A DNA stretch of 64,000 bases. It comes from Leptotrichia sp. oral taxon 498 (GTDB lineage Bacteria > Fusobacteriota > Fusobacteriia > Fusobacteriales > Leptotrichiaceae). This document shows, piece by piece, positions 56,115 through 64,000 of this stretch; within the stretch, counting starts at the first letter, position 1; every line of letters begins with the position of its first letter. The translations under genes and the position numbers were made by a program. The stretch lies in the NCBI RefSeq assembly GCF_002240055.1, contig NZ_CP016753.1, forward strand, positions 1,488,001 to 1,552,000, in the 5' to 3' direction. A model generated the notes under the pieces. The model ran no database searches and was not told where the DNA came from. It saw nothing but the letters and a program-made list of their open reading frames with translations.

Positions 56115-57791
56115 TTACACAAAATTATGGACACTCTCAGGAATTTTTATAACTACTTCTGCTCCTTTGGTCTTGCTGTCTTTATTTATAAATACTCCGT
56201 AATTTTTGCCGTAATAGAATTTTATTCTTTTATCGACATTTTTTATTCCTACACCGCCTGTCTTGCTTTTTTTGAACTGTTTAGCTTTTTCAAAGCCTAT
56301 TCCGTTGTCTTTGACAGAGATATTGACAGTGCTGTTTTGTCTGTAAACGTCTATTGTGATGATTCCGTTTCCAGAAAGATTTTTTATTCCGTGATAGATG
56401 GAGTTTTCTACAATTGGCTGGATTATTATTTTTGGAACTTCAATGGAAAGAAGGCTTTCATCTTCTATGTTGAAAAAATAGGAAAGTTTTTCTTCATATC
56501 TCTGCTTTTGTATGAATAAATATTCTTTAGTGTGCATAATTTCATCTTTTAACGGTATTTTTTCGTGACCGTTGCTAAGGGAAAGCCTAAAATAGTTTGC
56601 AAGTGATTTTGTAATGCTGATTACTTTTTCATTGTCTTCAAATTCTGCCATCCAAATGATTGTATCTAGCGTATTATACAGAAAATGTGGATTAATCTGG
56701 CTGTGAAGAGCCTTTATTTCATATTCCCGCAAATATTTTATCTTTTCGACCATTACATTAAAATGTTCTACAAGGTTCTGAACTTCATAGCCTGTTTTTT
56801 CACTTAAATGAAATTCCCGTAGATTATTTTCAAAGTTTTGCATATGATTTTCCAGTTTTATTAAAGGTCTTAGAATCTTTGTTATTACGATAAATGTAAT
56901 AATGGAAGAAAAAGCTAGTGAGACTAGGAAAATAACGATAACTATGTGGGAAAAATTTTTCTTTAAGGTAACTAAGTCATTTGTGTTTGCAAGGCTTCTT
57001 AAATTCCAGTTTGTATTTTCAATCTGTGTTTCATATAAATATGTATCTTTATTTTTATTCTTTTCTGAAAATTTTGCAAGGCACTTTTTATCAGCAAAGC
57101 ATTTCACATCTTTGTAGTAAATAATATTGTTATTTTTGTCTACTATAATATTGTCGATTTGTTTTCCAAAAGAAATAGAATTTAAATATCTTTCAAGAAT
57201 TTCATATTTAATGTCAAAAACAATAACACCAAGATTTTCTCCCTTTGAATTTTTTATGTCACGGCTGATTGACAGAAACCAGAGAGCTGAATTCATAGAG
57301 GAGGTGGAATTTTTTCTGCTGGGATTAAAAACGGGCATATCTGAATTGTTTATAGCATCAACATACCATTTCTCTTTCATCATATTTTCTGATATTTTCA
57401 TATCATTATTTTTGTCACTGGATACAATGTTACCATTTTTTCCGATTACAGTAATACTTTTAATTCCTTTATTATATTCAAGAATCGAATAAATCATTTT
57501 TTCAATGCTCTTTTTTGAATCTTCATTTCCTGATATTAAAAAATTTCTAACATCGGTATCAACAGATAAGAGATTAATCATATTTTTCAATTTATCCGCA
57601 TAAAGAGTAATATAACGGGATGTATTTATAACATTTTCGTTAGTATACTCAATTTCCTTGTTCATTATGATGTATTTTGAAGTATAGTAAAAAATACTGC
57701 TTAAAAAAAGTACAAACAGAAGATTTCCAATAATATAATAAAAAAACAGCTGAAGCAGCATCGAGTTTTTCATAGTTCTTTTTAGTTTCAT
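56115..57791 (-). CDS. Sensor histidine kinase (YesM/LytS class)
   Basis: 558 residues: a first membrane helix (about 15-35), an extracytoplasmic sensor domain (about 40-285), a second helix (about 290-310), a HAMP-like part, then a His_kinase domain with HSQINPHFLYNTLDTIIW (phosphorylated His) and ATPase boxes (IQPIVENSIYHGIK, SVKDNGIGFE, GGVGIKNVDKRIK). It overlaps the response regulator gene by 4 bases. It is the last gene of the msrAB operon and probably senses an oxidative or envelope signal, by analogy with the ModRS system reported for the Fusobacterium nucleatum msrAB locus. Confidence 0.92.
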   Translation of the reverse strand: MKLKRTMKNSMLLQLFFYYIIGNLLFVLFLSSIFYYTSKYIIMNKEIEYTNENVINTSRYITLYADKLKNMINLLSVDTDVRNFLISGNEDSKKSIEKMIYSILEYNKGIKSITVIGKNGNIVSSDKNNDMKISENMMKEKWYVDAINNSDMPVFNPSRKNSTSSMNSALWFLSISRDIKNSKGENLGVIVFDIKYEILERYLNSISFGKQIDNIIVDKNNNIIYYKDVKCFADKKCLAKFSEKNKNKDTYLYETQIENTNWNLRSLANTNDLVTLKKNFSHIVIVIFLVSLAFSSIITFIVITKILRPLIKLENHMQNFENNLREFHLSEKTGYEVQNLVEHFNVMVEKIKYLREYEIKALHSQINPHFLYNTLDTIIWMAEFEDNEKVISITKSLANYFRLSLSNGHEKIPLKDEIMHTKEYLFIQKQRYEEKLSYFFNIEDESLLSIEVPKIIIQPIVENSIYHGIKNLSGNGIITIDVYRQNSTVNISVKDNGIGFEKAKQFKKSKTGGVGIKNVDKRIKFYYGKNYGVFINKDSKTKGAEVVIKIPESVHNFV

Positions 57792-58570
57792 AGTTTCTCC
57801 AGCACACTTTTCTTAAATTCTTTCGGTGTCATTCCAAAAGTTTTTTTAAATTTTGAATTGAAATAATTAAAGTTTTCCATTCCTACAAGCTCTCCAATTT
57901 GATAATTTTTCAGATCTGTTGTCAAAAGCAGCAATTTTGCCTTTTCCATCCGCATATTATTCAAATAGTCCTGAAAAGGAATACCAAACAAATTTTTAAA
58001 AAGTGAACTCAAATATCCAGAAGATAAACTCATTTCGTCAGCCAGAGAATTTAAGTTAAAGGAAATATCGCTGTATTTTTCTTCAATTTTTTTTGTTAAA
58101 ATATCTTTATACTTGCTATGAGAAATATTTTTATCAGACTTCTCAGCTTGGCTAATTTTATTAATAATTTTTCTTGCTTCGTTATATTTTCTATCTTCTT
58201 CCAGCTTATAGATAAGTTTTGAAATTATCTCATTTATATCTGTCTTTGAAACAGGTTTTAAAATATAGTCTTCAACTCCGATTTTTAAAGCCTTTTGAGC
58301 ATATTCAAAATAGTCATATCCAGAAATAATGGCTATTTTAACATCACTTTTCAGCTCTTTCATCTCCTCGGCAAGAGTCAGCCCATTTTTAAAGGGAATA
58401 TTTATATCCAGCAAGACAAGGTCAGGCAATACTTCAGAAAAAGTCTTAAAGGCAGAATTACCATCTTCTGCCTCATAAACATCACTTATCTTATATTTTT
58501 CAAAATCAATAAAGGTTTTAATACCTCTTCTTATAATCGGTTCATCATCAATTATTAAAATACTATACAC
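57788..58570 (-). CDS. Response regulator with AraC-type DNA-binding domain (YesN-like)
   Basis: 260 residues. The receiver (1-120) has SILIIDDEP, LVLLDINIPFKNG (phospho-Asp), ISGYDYFEYAQ and ILKPVS; the C-terminal domain (about 165-260) is a two-helix AraC type with GYLSSLFKNLFGIPFQDYLNNMR and FNYFNSKFKKTFGMTPKEFK. It starts at a GTG right after the tlpA stop, with AAAGGAG in the end of tlpA. It should control this operon or other oxidative-damage genes. Confidence 0.93.
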   Translation of the reverse strand: MYSILIIDDEPIIRRGIKTFIDFEKYKISDVYEAEDGNSAFKTFSEVLPDLVLLDINIPFKNGLTLAEEMKELKSDVKIAIISGYDYFEYAQKALKIGVEDYILKPVSKTDINEIISKLIYKLEEDRKYNEARKIINKISQAEKSDKNISHSKYKDILTKKIEEKYSDISFNLNSLADEMSLSSGYLSSLFKNLFGIPFQDYLNNMRMEKAKLLLLTTDLKNYQIGELVGMENFNYFNSKFKKTFGMTPKEFKKSVLEKL

Positions 58571-59041
58571 TTATTTAACAGCTCCTTTAATTTGTGCGGC
58601 AGTCAAATGTCCCGACAAAGTTTTAACAATATTCAAGTTCCCATCCAGTACAATATTTGAAGGATATCCCAAAACTTTTGCCCTTTTTAGCACTTCTCCC
58701 TTTTCATCCAGCAATACAGTAATATTTTTATAGTTAAGCCCTTTATACCACTGAATGAATTTAGCTGTTGGTTTTTCTCCTTTTTGTCCCGGAGAAGCAA
58801 TTGTTATAACTGTAAAATTCTTACTTTTATCTGCACTTAAAGAATTAATTTCGCTTAATCCCGAAAGACAGATAGGACACCATGAAGCCCACATTTTAAT
58901 ATATATTTTCTTACCTTTGTACTTGTTAAGGGAAACAGGTTTATTATTAATGTCCTTTAACTGAACTCCTTGCAATGTATTTCCAAATGAAATCGATCCC
59001 AAACTCAACAAAGTTACAATTGTTGCAATTAATTTTTTCAT
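58571..59041 (-). CDS. Exported TlpA/ResA-like thioredoxin
   Basis: 156 residues: a signal peptide (MKKLIATIVTLLSLGSISFG) then a thioredoxin fold with WASWCPICLSGLSEI (CPIC redox pair) and the cis-Pro area LGYPSNIVLDG. It likely relays electrons from CcdA to the periplasmic MsrAB. Separated from ccdA by 108 bases and directly adjoining the regulator gene. Confidence 0.92.
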   Translation of the reverse strand: MKKLIATIVTLLSLGSISFGNTLQGVQLKDINNKPVSLNKYKGKKIYIKMWASWCPICLSGLSEINSLSADKSKNFTVITIASPGQKGEKPTAKFIQWYKGLNYKNITVLLDEKGEVLKRAKVLGYPSNIVLDGNLNIVKTLSGHLTAAQIKGAVK

Positions 59042-59149
59042 AAAAATTACTTCCTTTCTGTATTATAGCAAATTTAAAATATTTTTTGTAATTATTTTTT
59101 TAAGTTATTTTGATTACTAATTGTTTTATAAATTTTAAAAATAAAATTA

Positions 59150-59788
59150 CTAAAACTTATTCATTATTAGCAAAATTCCCATAAATATAATTAGAAATCC
59201 TCCAAAGATTTTAAAATAGTTTGTGTATTGATTTAAAGCTCGTACTTTTTTTAATAATTTCTGAGAGAAAAAGGAAAATAGAACAAATGGAGTGGCAAGC
59301 CCTAAGACGTATATAAACATCATTAACCCTCCATAGACAGCAGATCCTTTTTCCCCTGCAAGAGCTAGCACTGAGGCAAGAATAGGACCTACACATGGAG
59401 TCCACCCTAGACTAAATGTCAGTCCTAGCAAAAAAGCCTGTAATGAAGAATTTTTACCAATTAAATCCAAATTTACAGATTTATTTTTTTCTAAAAAGTT
59501 AAATTTTAAAATTCCTGTCTGATGTAATCCCAGTATTATTACAATTATTCCTGCCAAAACTTTTATGGCATCATTAAAGAATATTCCCGTAAGGAAACTA
59601 AAACTAAAGCCTATACTTACAAAAGTAAGTGAAAGACCTGAAATAAATAAAAAGGTATTAAGCACAGTTTTTTTTCCTTTGCTTAAAATTCCCAAATATA
59701 CAGGAACAATGGGAAGAATACATGGAGATAGAAAACTTGCTACCCCTCCTAAAAATACACTTCCTACCAGTAATGGCTGATTAAACAT
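59150..59788 (-). CDS. ccdA: CcdA-type thiol:disulfide transmembrane reductase
   Basis: A 212-residue membrane protein with about six helices. Redox cysteines are visible in FLSPCILPIVPVYLG and LGWTPCVGPILASVL. It carries electrons from cytoplasmic thioredoxin across the membrane. It lies 24 bases downstream of msrAB, and the pairing with MsrAB and TlpA is a well-known arrangement in pathogens with surface Msr. Confidence 0.93.
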   Translation of the reverse strand: MFNQPLLVGSVFLGGVASFLSPCILPIVPVYLGILSKGKKTVLNTFLFISGLSLTFVSIGFSFSFLTGIFFNDAIKVLAGIIVIILGLHQTGILKFNFLEKNKSVNLDLIGKNSSLQAFLLGLTFSLGWTPCVGPILASVLALAGEKGSAVYGGLMMFIYVLGLATPFVLFSFFSQKLLKKVRALNQYTNYFKIFGGFLIIFMGILLIMNKF

Positions 59789-59812
59789 AAATTATCTCCT
59801 ATCTTGTTCATT

Positions 59813-60892
59813 TTACTGAACTAATTTTATTAAATATCCGTAATGTTCTTTTTCCATATCTTTTAATGGGATAAATTTAATTGAAGCACTGTTTATACAA
59901 TAACGAAGCCCGCCTTTATCTTTAGGTCCATCATCAAAAACATGTCCCAAGTGGGCTTTTCCGCTTCGACTAAGCACTTCTGTCCTTACCATATTAAAAC
60001 TTGTGTCATTTGCATAAGTTACAACATCTTTTGAAATAGGTTTTGTAAAACTTGGCCAGCCACAGCCAGAATCATATTTATCCTTTGAGGAAAATAATGG
60101 TTCTCCTGTTGTTATGTCCACATAAATTCCAGCTTCATGATTGTCCCAGTACTCATTTGAAAAAGAATGTTCAGTATTTTTTTTCTGTGTAACGCTGTAT
60201 TGCAGAGGAGTAAGCCGTTTTTTCAATTCTTCGTCACTTGGTTTTGGATAATCTTTTGGATCAATGATAACTTCATCTGCTTTAGTAATATCAATGTGAC
60301 AATATCCGTTAGGATTTTTTCTTAAATAGTCCTGATGGTATTCTTCTGCGAGAATATAATTTTTCAAAGGCTGAACTTCAACTTGAATTTTATCTGTATA
60401 TTTTTTCTGCTCTTCTTCAATTTCCTGTAAAATAATTTCTTTATCTTTGGGATTAGTATAATAAATCCCTGTTCTGTATTGTCTACCTCTATCATTTCCC
60501 TGCTGATTAATGCTAGTAGGATCTACAACTTGAAAATAATATTTAAGTAGCTTGCTCAAAGAAATTTTGTTTGCGTCATATTTTACGTGAACTGTTTCTG
60601 CGTGATCCGTTGATGCGACAATGTTGTAACTCGTTTTTTCAGTTTTCCCATTCGCATAGCCAACTGTAGCATCCTTTACCCCGTCGATTCTTTCCATATA
60701 TGCTTCAAGTCCCCAGAAACACCCGCCAGCAAGATAGATTTCCCTGATGTTTTCGTTTCCTGCCTGAATCATATTTTCTTTTTTTGTTTTATTTTCATTT
60801 CTGTTTTTACGATTTTTATTTTTATTTGACAATACTACTGAAAATAAAGCTAAAGATAGTATTAAAAATAATAGTAGACTTCTAGATTTCAT
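59813..60892 (-). CDS. msrAB: Exported fused methionine sulfoxide reductase MsrA-MsrB
   Basis: 359 residues. A signal sequence ([22 protein letters not shown]) is followed by MsrA (about 48-205) with [13 protein letters not shown] (catalytic Cys) and MsrB (about 220-359) with [29 protein letters not shown] and [14 protein letters not shown] (catalytic Cys). It repairs both epimers of methionine sulfoxide in envelope proteins. The ATG follows GGGAGG. The zinc cysteines of many MsrB proteins are not all present, and no lipobox is seen. Confidence 0.95.
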   Translation of the reverse strand: MKSRSLLLFLILSLALFSVVLSNKNKNRKNRNENKTKKENMIQAGNENIREIYLAGGCFWGLEAYMERIDGVKDATVGYANGKTEKTSYNIVASTDHAETVHVKYDANKISLSKLLKYYFQVVDPTSINQQGNDRGRQYRTGIYYTNPKDKEIILQEIEEEQKKYTDKIQVEVQPLKNYILAEEYHQDYLRKNPNGYCHIDITKADEVIIDPKDYPKPSDEELKKRLTPLQYSVTQKKNTEHSFSNEYWDNHEAGIYVDITTGEPLFSSKDKYDSGCGWPSFTKPISKDVVTYANDTSFNMVRTEVLSRSGKAHLGHVFDDGPKDKGGLRYCINSASIKFIPLKDMEKEHYGYLIKLVQ

Positions 60893-60941
60893 AAAACCGC
60901 CTCCCGATTTATATTTAAATATTTTTTGTATCTACAAGAAT

Positions 60942-60947
60942 AGTATA
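60942..60947 (-). promoter_or_regulatory. Probable -10 of the msrAB operon
   Basis: TATACT on the minus strand, about 50 bases before the msrAB ATG; no strong -35 is visible. Confidence 0.4.
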
Positions 60948-61194
60948 GCCCAAAAATTGATAAAAAAAAATGAAATATAGTAATATTTTTCTATAATTTT
61001 ATAATATTTGTTTATTTACTAATCAAATTTAATATAATTTTAAAAAAGTGTTAAGTTAAAATATAAAATCAATATTTTTAAAATAAAAAATAAAGGGTCT
61101 TGTGATATATTAAAGAACTATAATTAAAAAATAGATTAAAGAAAAATATTAATAAATAGTGTCTTGAAATATAGATTATCTAGGAGGAAGAATA
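60948..61194. other. Divergent AT-rich gap
   Basis: About 250 bases with no ORF and no clear promoter for the rightward gene; AGGAGG at 61183-61188 is the ribosome site for the GTG at 61195. Confidence 0.4.
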
Positions 61195-61274
61195 GTGGGT
61201 AACATCGCTTGTAGGAACACAGAGGTCGGGGGACTGATATTAAAAATACGTTAAATGCTGTAAAAGTAAAAATA

Positions 61275-62174
61275 GTGGCTTTGGGAAAAACAGGAAGTAA
61301 TGTAATAAATAAAATGATATTAAATAACATTGTAAAGGCTGATTTTATAACGATAGATACGGAAAAGCTGAATTTAGACAGTTCAAAAGCTCCCAAAAAA
61401 ATATTTGTGTCGTCAATAACTTCATTTGAAGCGATGGAGGATTTAAGAAAACAAACAGAAAAAGAATTTCAAAATGCAGATATGGTGTTTATAATAGCTG
61501 AAATGGGAGAAAAAACAGGAACGCTACTTTCATCAGCTGTGGCAGAAATTGCGAAATTTATGAATATACTAACGGTTGCAATAGTGTCAAAGCCTTTTGA
61601 TTTTGAAGACCTGAATAAAATAAAACTTGCTAAAAAGGGAAAGGAAAGATTAAAACATTTCGCTGATACAATAATAGTCATTCCATATCAAAGATTGAAT
61701 GATTTATACATAAATCTTCCAACGGCAAATATCTATGAAAAAGGAGAAAAAGCCTTTGTAACAATTGTAAAGGGAATATTGGACTTAATAAAAAAACAGG
61801 GGATTTTAAATTTGGACTTTGCAGACATTAAATCTATATTGCAAAATTCAGGCAAAACAGTATTAGGTTTTGGAAAATCAGATGGAGAGGACAGAGCAAA
61901 AAAGGCGGTAGAACAGGCATTAAATACCCCACTTTTAGAACGTTCAATAAAAGGTGCAGGAAAAATACTAATGAACATAACCTCGGGAAACGACATACGG
62001 CTTGAAGAAATTAGCCAAATTGCCACAGCAGTAGCCACAAGTACCGAAAATCCAGACTTATTTCTCGCATGGGGAACAGTCTTTGAAGAAACTAAATTTG
62101 AAAATTCTGAAGATTTTGAACAAAAAGGGAGCTGTGTAAAAGTATATTTGATTGCAACAGATTTTCGCAATTAA
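61275..62174 (+). CDS. Divergent FtsZ-like (tubulin superfamily) protein
   Basis: About 299 residues from the GTG at 61275, colinear with FtsZ: VKIVALGKTGSNVINKM (FtsZ GxGGxGxNxx, glycines lost), ADMVFIIAEMGEKTGTLL (FtsZ GGGTGTG lost), LTVAIVSKPFDFE, VIPYQRL, and T7 loop NLDFADI (intact catalytic Asp residues), then ILMNITSGNDIRLEEI and the end VYLIATDF. The T3 loop region is shortened, and there is no C-terminal linker or conserved tail. The frame is open upstream from 61215 without ATG; a GTG at 61195 with AGGAGG would supply a start (MGNIACRNTEVG) if one G were added to G5 at 61228. It is a paralogue, not the division FtsZ; function unknown. Confidence 0.78.
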   Translation: MALGKTGSNVINKMILNNIVKADFITIDTEKLNLDSSKAPKKIFVSSITSFEAMEDLRKQTEKEFQNADMVFIIAEMGEKTGTLLSSAVAEIAKFMNILTVAIVSKPFDFEDLNKIKLAKKGKERLKHFADTIIVIPYQRLNDLYINLPTANIYEKGEKAFVTIVKGILDLIKKQGILNLDFADIKSILQNSGKTVLGFGKSDGEDRAKKAVEQALNTPLLERSIKGAGKILMNITSGNDIRLEEISQIATAVATSTENPDLFLAWGTVFEETKFENSEDFEQKGSCVKVYLIATDFRN

Positions 62175-62216
62175 TAAAAATAATTTAAAAATTTATAAAT
62201 AAAAAAAGAAAAAGTA

Positions 62217-62244
62217 TTGACTAATCAATTAGATATGATATAAT
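62217..62244 (+). promoter_or_regulatory. Promoter for the short RNA at 62251
   Basis: TTGACT (62217-62222), 16-base spacer, TATAAT (62239-62244) with TGA extension. This is one of the best promoters in the window. Confidence 0.75.
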
Positions 62245-62250
62245 TACACT

Positions 62251-62335
62251 GAAAGAAAAGTTTAAAAACAGGTGTTGCACTACCTTAAAATGAAGCAACT
62301 TTAAATGCAAAGCTACCAATTATGGTAGCTTTTTG
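62251..62335 (+). ncRNA. Candidate small RNA or leader with terminator
   Basis: An 85-base unit from the promoter to a strong terminator and without an ORF. It contains a GTTGC/GCAAC hairpin (62274-62278 / 62295-62299) and two copies of CTACC (62280-62284 and 62313-62317), of which the second pairs with GGTAG of the terminator. Whether it is a separate RNA or an attenuator for the gene at 62449 cannot be told from sequence. Confidence 0.5.
62309..62335 (+). terminator. Strong intrinsic terminator
   Basis: AAAGCTACC (62309-62317), loop AATTAT, GGTAGCTTT (62324-62332) and a T run. Confidence 0.85.
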
Positions 62336-62448
62336 TTATTATTAGAAGAAAAGGCAAAATTGTATGAAAAATAGTAAAAAAATTTAACTGTATTTTGGGA
62401 AAATATGTTAAAATATAGAAAATTTTACAATTAAAGGAGATGGAGAAA

Positions 62449-63579
62449 ATGAGTAATGTAAAATTAGTTAAAAATGATGCTTTTTATAACGCTGAGTTTG
62501 ATATCGATATTTTTTTGTACTGGATGATAAAATGGTTAAATGTTGAGACTACAAATAATAGCAGTAAAATGGCTTTAAAAAATATGGCAAAAAAATTTAT
62601 TGAGGAAATTTTAGGAGAAAAATTAGATACAGAAGATATTGAGATACATTTTTCAAATAAAAATTATTATTCTGAAAATGGAAGTTTTATTGATAGAATT
62701 TTAGGTGATTGTTCGATTTTGTTAATTTTAAATAGGAATCAAAATGGAAACAGAAAATATATATTTTTTAGAGATTTTAGTTATTATGAGTATTCAAAAG
62801 ATTTTAATGAATACAATGAGAAATTAATTAAATTATTAAAAAAATATGAGAATTTAAAAGAAAACGAAGAGAATAATGTAAAAATTGTTCATTTTTCATC
62901 TGATTTAATTTCTAGGTATGAAAAGGAAGAAGTAGAGGAAATAAGTATTTTATACGATAAAGAAAAATTTTTAACTTTATTTGAAAATTCAAAAAAATAT
63001 ATTGATGACAGTATTTTTGACAGTTATTACAATCAAATTAAACAAGAAAATAAGAAAAATTTCGGTGTAAATATTAACGAAAATTTATCTTTATATTTAG
63101 TTTTAGAAAGTTATATAAATAAAAAATTTGAAGATTATGATGTATATCGTTGTTTTGATTATATAAAATGGTTGAAACATGAATTTTTTATAGAATGCTT
63201 TTGTGTAAATTTAATTGCAGAAGATAAAAAAACAAATAATTATTTTTTGTTAAAATGGTTTAATAATAATAAAGTCGAAGAAAAGACAATAAAATTAATT
63301 CAGAAAGAATTAAAAGATATATTTCCTGATTTTAAGGAAGTTAATTATGAAGATATTGATTGTGAAAATAATGAAATTCCATTAATGTGTTTTACAGTAA
63401 ATCTAGATAGTTCATTAAAAGATATAAAAAAAATGGTTGATAAAATAACGGAAAAAATTGAGAAATTTAATAAAATGAAAAATTGTAGAGACATAAGAGA
63501 GGAATATGTAGAATATTTTGAAGAAAAGAGATTAAAGAAAAGATTTCGAAGTAAAAGAAAAATTAGGAAAAAGTTTTAA
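62449..63579 (+). CDS. Hypothetical protein (376 aa)
   Basis: A soluble, Lys/Glu/Asn-rich protein with no signal peptide or membrane segment. The ATG at 62440 lies in the ribosome site AAAGGAGATGG; the ATG at 62449 is better. Cys, Trp and Phe/Tyr-rich segments (FIECFCVNLIAE, FFRDFSYYEYS) alternate with charged helices, and the last 20 residues are strongly basic. The N-terminal 150 residues have strands and an acidic cluster that vaguely recall PD-(D/E)xK nucleases, but I cannot find the catalytic set. It is followed by a WYL-type regulator. Confidence 0.7.
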   Translation: MSNVKLVKNDAFYNAEFDIDIFLYWMIKWLNVETTNNSSKMALKNMAKKFIEEILGEKLDTEDIEIHFSNKNYYSENGSFIDRILGDCSILLILNRNQNGNRKYIFFRDFSYYEYSKDFNEYNEKLIKLLKKYENLKENEENNVKIVHFSSDLISRYEKEEVEEISILYDKEKFLTLFENSKKYIDDSIFDSYYNQIKQENKKNFGVNINENLSLYLVLESYINKKFEDYDVYRCFDYIKWLKHEFFIECFCVNLIAEDKKTNNYFLLKWFNNNKVEEKTIKLIQKELKDIFPDFKEVNYEDIDCENNEIPLMCFTVNLDSSLKDIKKMVDKITEKIEKFNKMKNCRDIREEYVEYFEEKRLKKRFRSKRKIRKKF

Positions 63580-63582
63580 ATT

Positions 63583-63610
63583 TTGAAAAAGTGATAAATC
63601 GAGGTATAAT
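63583..63610 (+). promoter_or_regulatory. Promoter for the WYL regulator
   Basis: TTGAAA (63583-63588), 16-base spacer, TATAAT (63605-63610). Confidence 0.65.
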
Positions 63611-63653
63611 TAAAACGTTGAGAAGAATTTTTTAGAAAGGCTTAATCTTAATC

Positions 63654-64000
63654 ATGAAAAATGAAAATTCTGAGGAAAAATCGATTAGAATATTAAAAAT
63701 AATGAAAAGATTGAATCAAAAAGAGATAGTGAATAGAAGTGATTTAGCTAATGAATTTAGAGTCGATAAAAAAACGATACAACGAGATATAGCTACTTTG
63801 AGGAATTATTTTTTTGAAGAAGGCGAATCGGATATAAAATATTCTAGTTCAAAAAAAGGTTATTATCTTGAAAAGAATGACAAGATAGCTTTTACAAACG
63901 AAGAACTTTTGGCTATAAGTAAAATTATCCTTGAAAGTCGGGCTTTTAATAAAGAAGAAACTGAAAAATTAATAACAAAACTAGTTAACAATTCTTCAAT
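63654..64000 (+). CDS. WYL/HTH-type transcriptional regulator (5' part only)
   Basis: The first 115 codons are visible and the gene runs past the window. Residues 12-55 form a DeoR-like winged helix-turn-helix (RSDLANEFRVDKKTIQRDIATLRN), followed by the wing YSSSKKGYYLE and the start of a sensor region (FTNEELLAISKIILESRAF), as in WYL-domain regulators. The WYL motif itself is outside the window. Start ATG at 63654; its ribosome site (GAAAGG) is weakly placed. Confidence 0.82.
   Translation, partial: MKNENSEEKSIRILKIMKRLNQKEIVNRSDLANEFRVDKKTIQRDIATLRNYFFEEGESDIKYSSSKKGYYLEKNDKIAFTNEELLAISKIILESRAFNKEETEKLITKLVNNSS

Overview
The window looks like a chromosome segment of a member of the Fusobacteria, most probably Leptotrichiaceae (Leptotrichia-like). 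The DNA is very AT-rich with strongly A/T-biased codons. There is evidence for a Gram-negative envelope (a Kdo transferase and many exported proteins or lipoproteins) alongside Firmicute-like genes and gene order (RNase Y near YmdB, RNase M5, a CIRCE element before groESL, short-N-terminus PurL). The genus is inferred from protein character, not from a marker gene. I saw no rRNA, tRNA, CRISPR array or intact insertion sequence.

Layout. 1-4.3 kb: end of an unknown gene, then a nucleoside/BMP-type ABC importer (ATPase and two permeases) and a bactofilin. 4.4-7.4 kb: a broken small ORF and uvrA. 7.4-10.3 kb: two related DUF1439-type lipoproteins on either side of a DUF389 membrane protein. 10.8-12.5 kb: an EEP-family phosphohydrolase, an acetyltransferase and hpf. 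12.6-15.6 kb, minus strand: rnmV, pepD, a 49-residue ORF and deoD. The deoD and purL promoters diverge across a 757-base gap, and each has a long leader containing a terminator-like hairpin. 16.3-30.4 kb: a purine cluster purL-E-C-F-(YciI-like)-M-N-(two tiny membrane ORFs)-(exported protein)-H-(DUF4037)-(PH)-D that makes IMP from PRPP; purK, purB and purA are not in the window. 30.5-39.7 kb: a lipocalin-like exported protein, mltG, tilS, ftsH, an exported ankyrin protein, ptsI and a DJ-1 protein. 39.7-49.2 kb: rsmH, an FtsL-like protein, a lipoprotein, rny, ymdB, prmA, cmk, HU, waaA and trmB. 49.2-52.6 kb: a coiled-coil protein, groESL and a small secreted protein. 52.6-55.8 kb, minus: mvaA, an acetyltransferase and mvaS (start of the mevalonate pathway). 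56.1-60.9 kb, minus: a five-gene methionine sulfoxide repair operon (msrAB, ccdA, tlpA and a two-component system). 61.2-64 kb: a divergent FtsZ-like protein, a short terminated RNA, an unknown protein and the start of a WYL-type regulator.

The most unusual items are the following. The FtsZ-like protein keeps the T7 catalytic loop but has lost the glycine-rich nucleotide-binding motifs. The purL and deoD leaders look like attenuators. A promoter-terminator unit of about 85 nt lies at 62.25 kb. A matched pair of hairpins flanks purC, and tiny membrane ORFs sit inside the purine operon. Four reading frames are interrupted at homopolymer runs (4457, 7491, 48501, 61228). The common homopolymer context makes sequencing or assembly indels the first explanation to exclude, although the trmB case also carries a classic U UUU UUG slippery heptamer.
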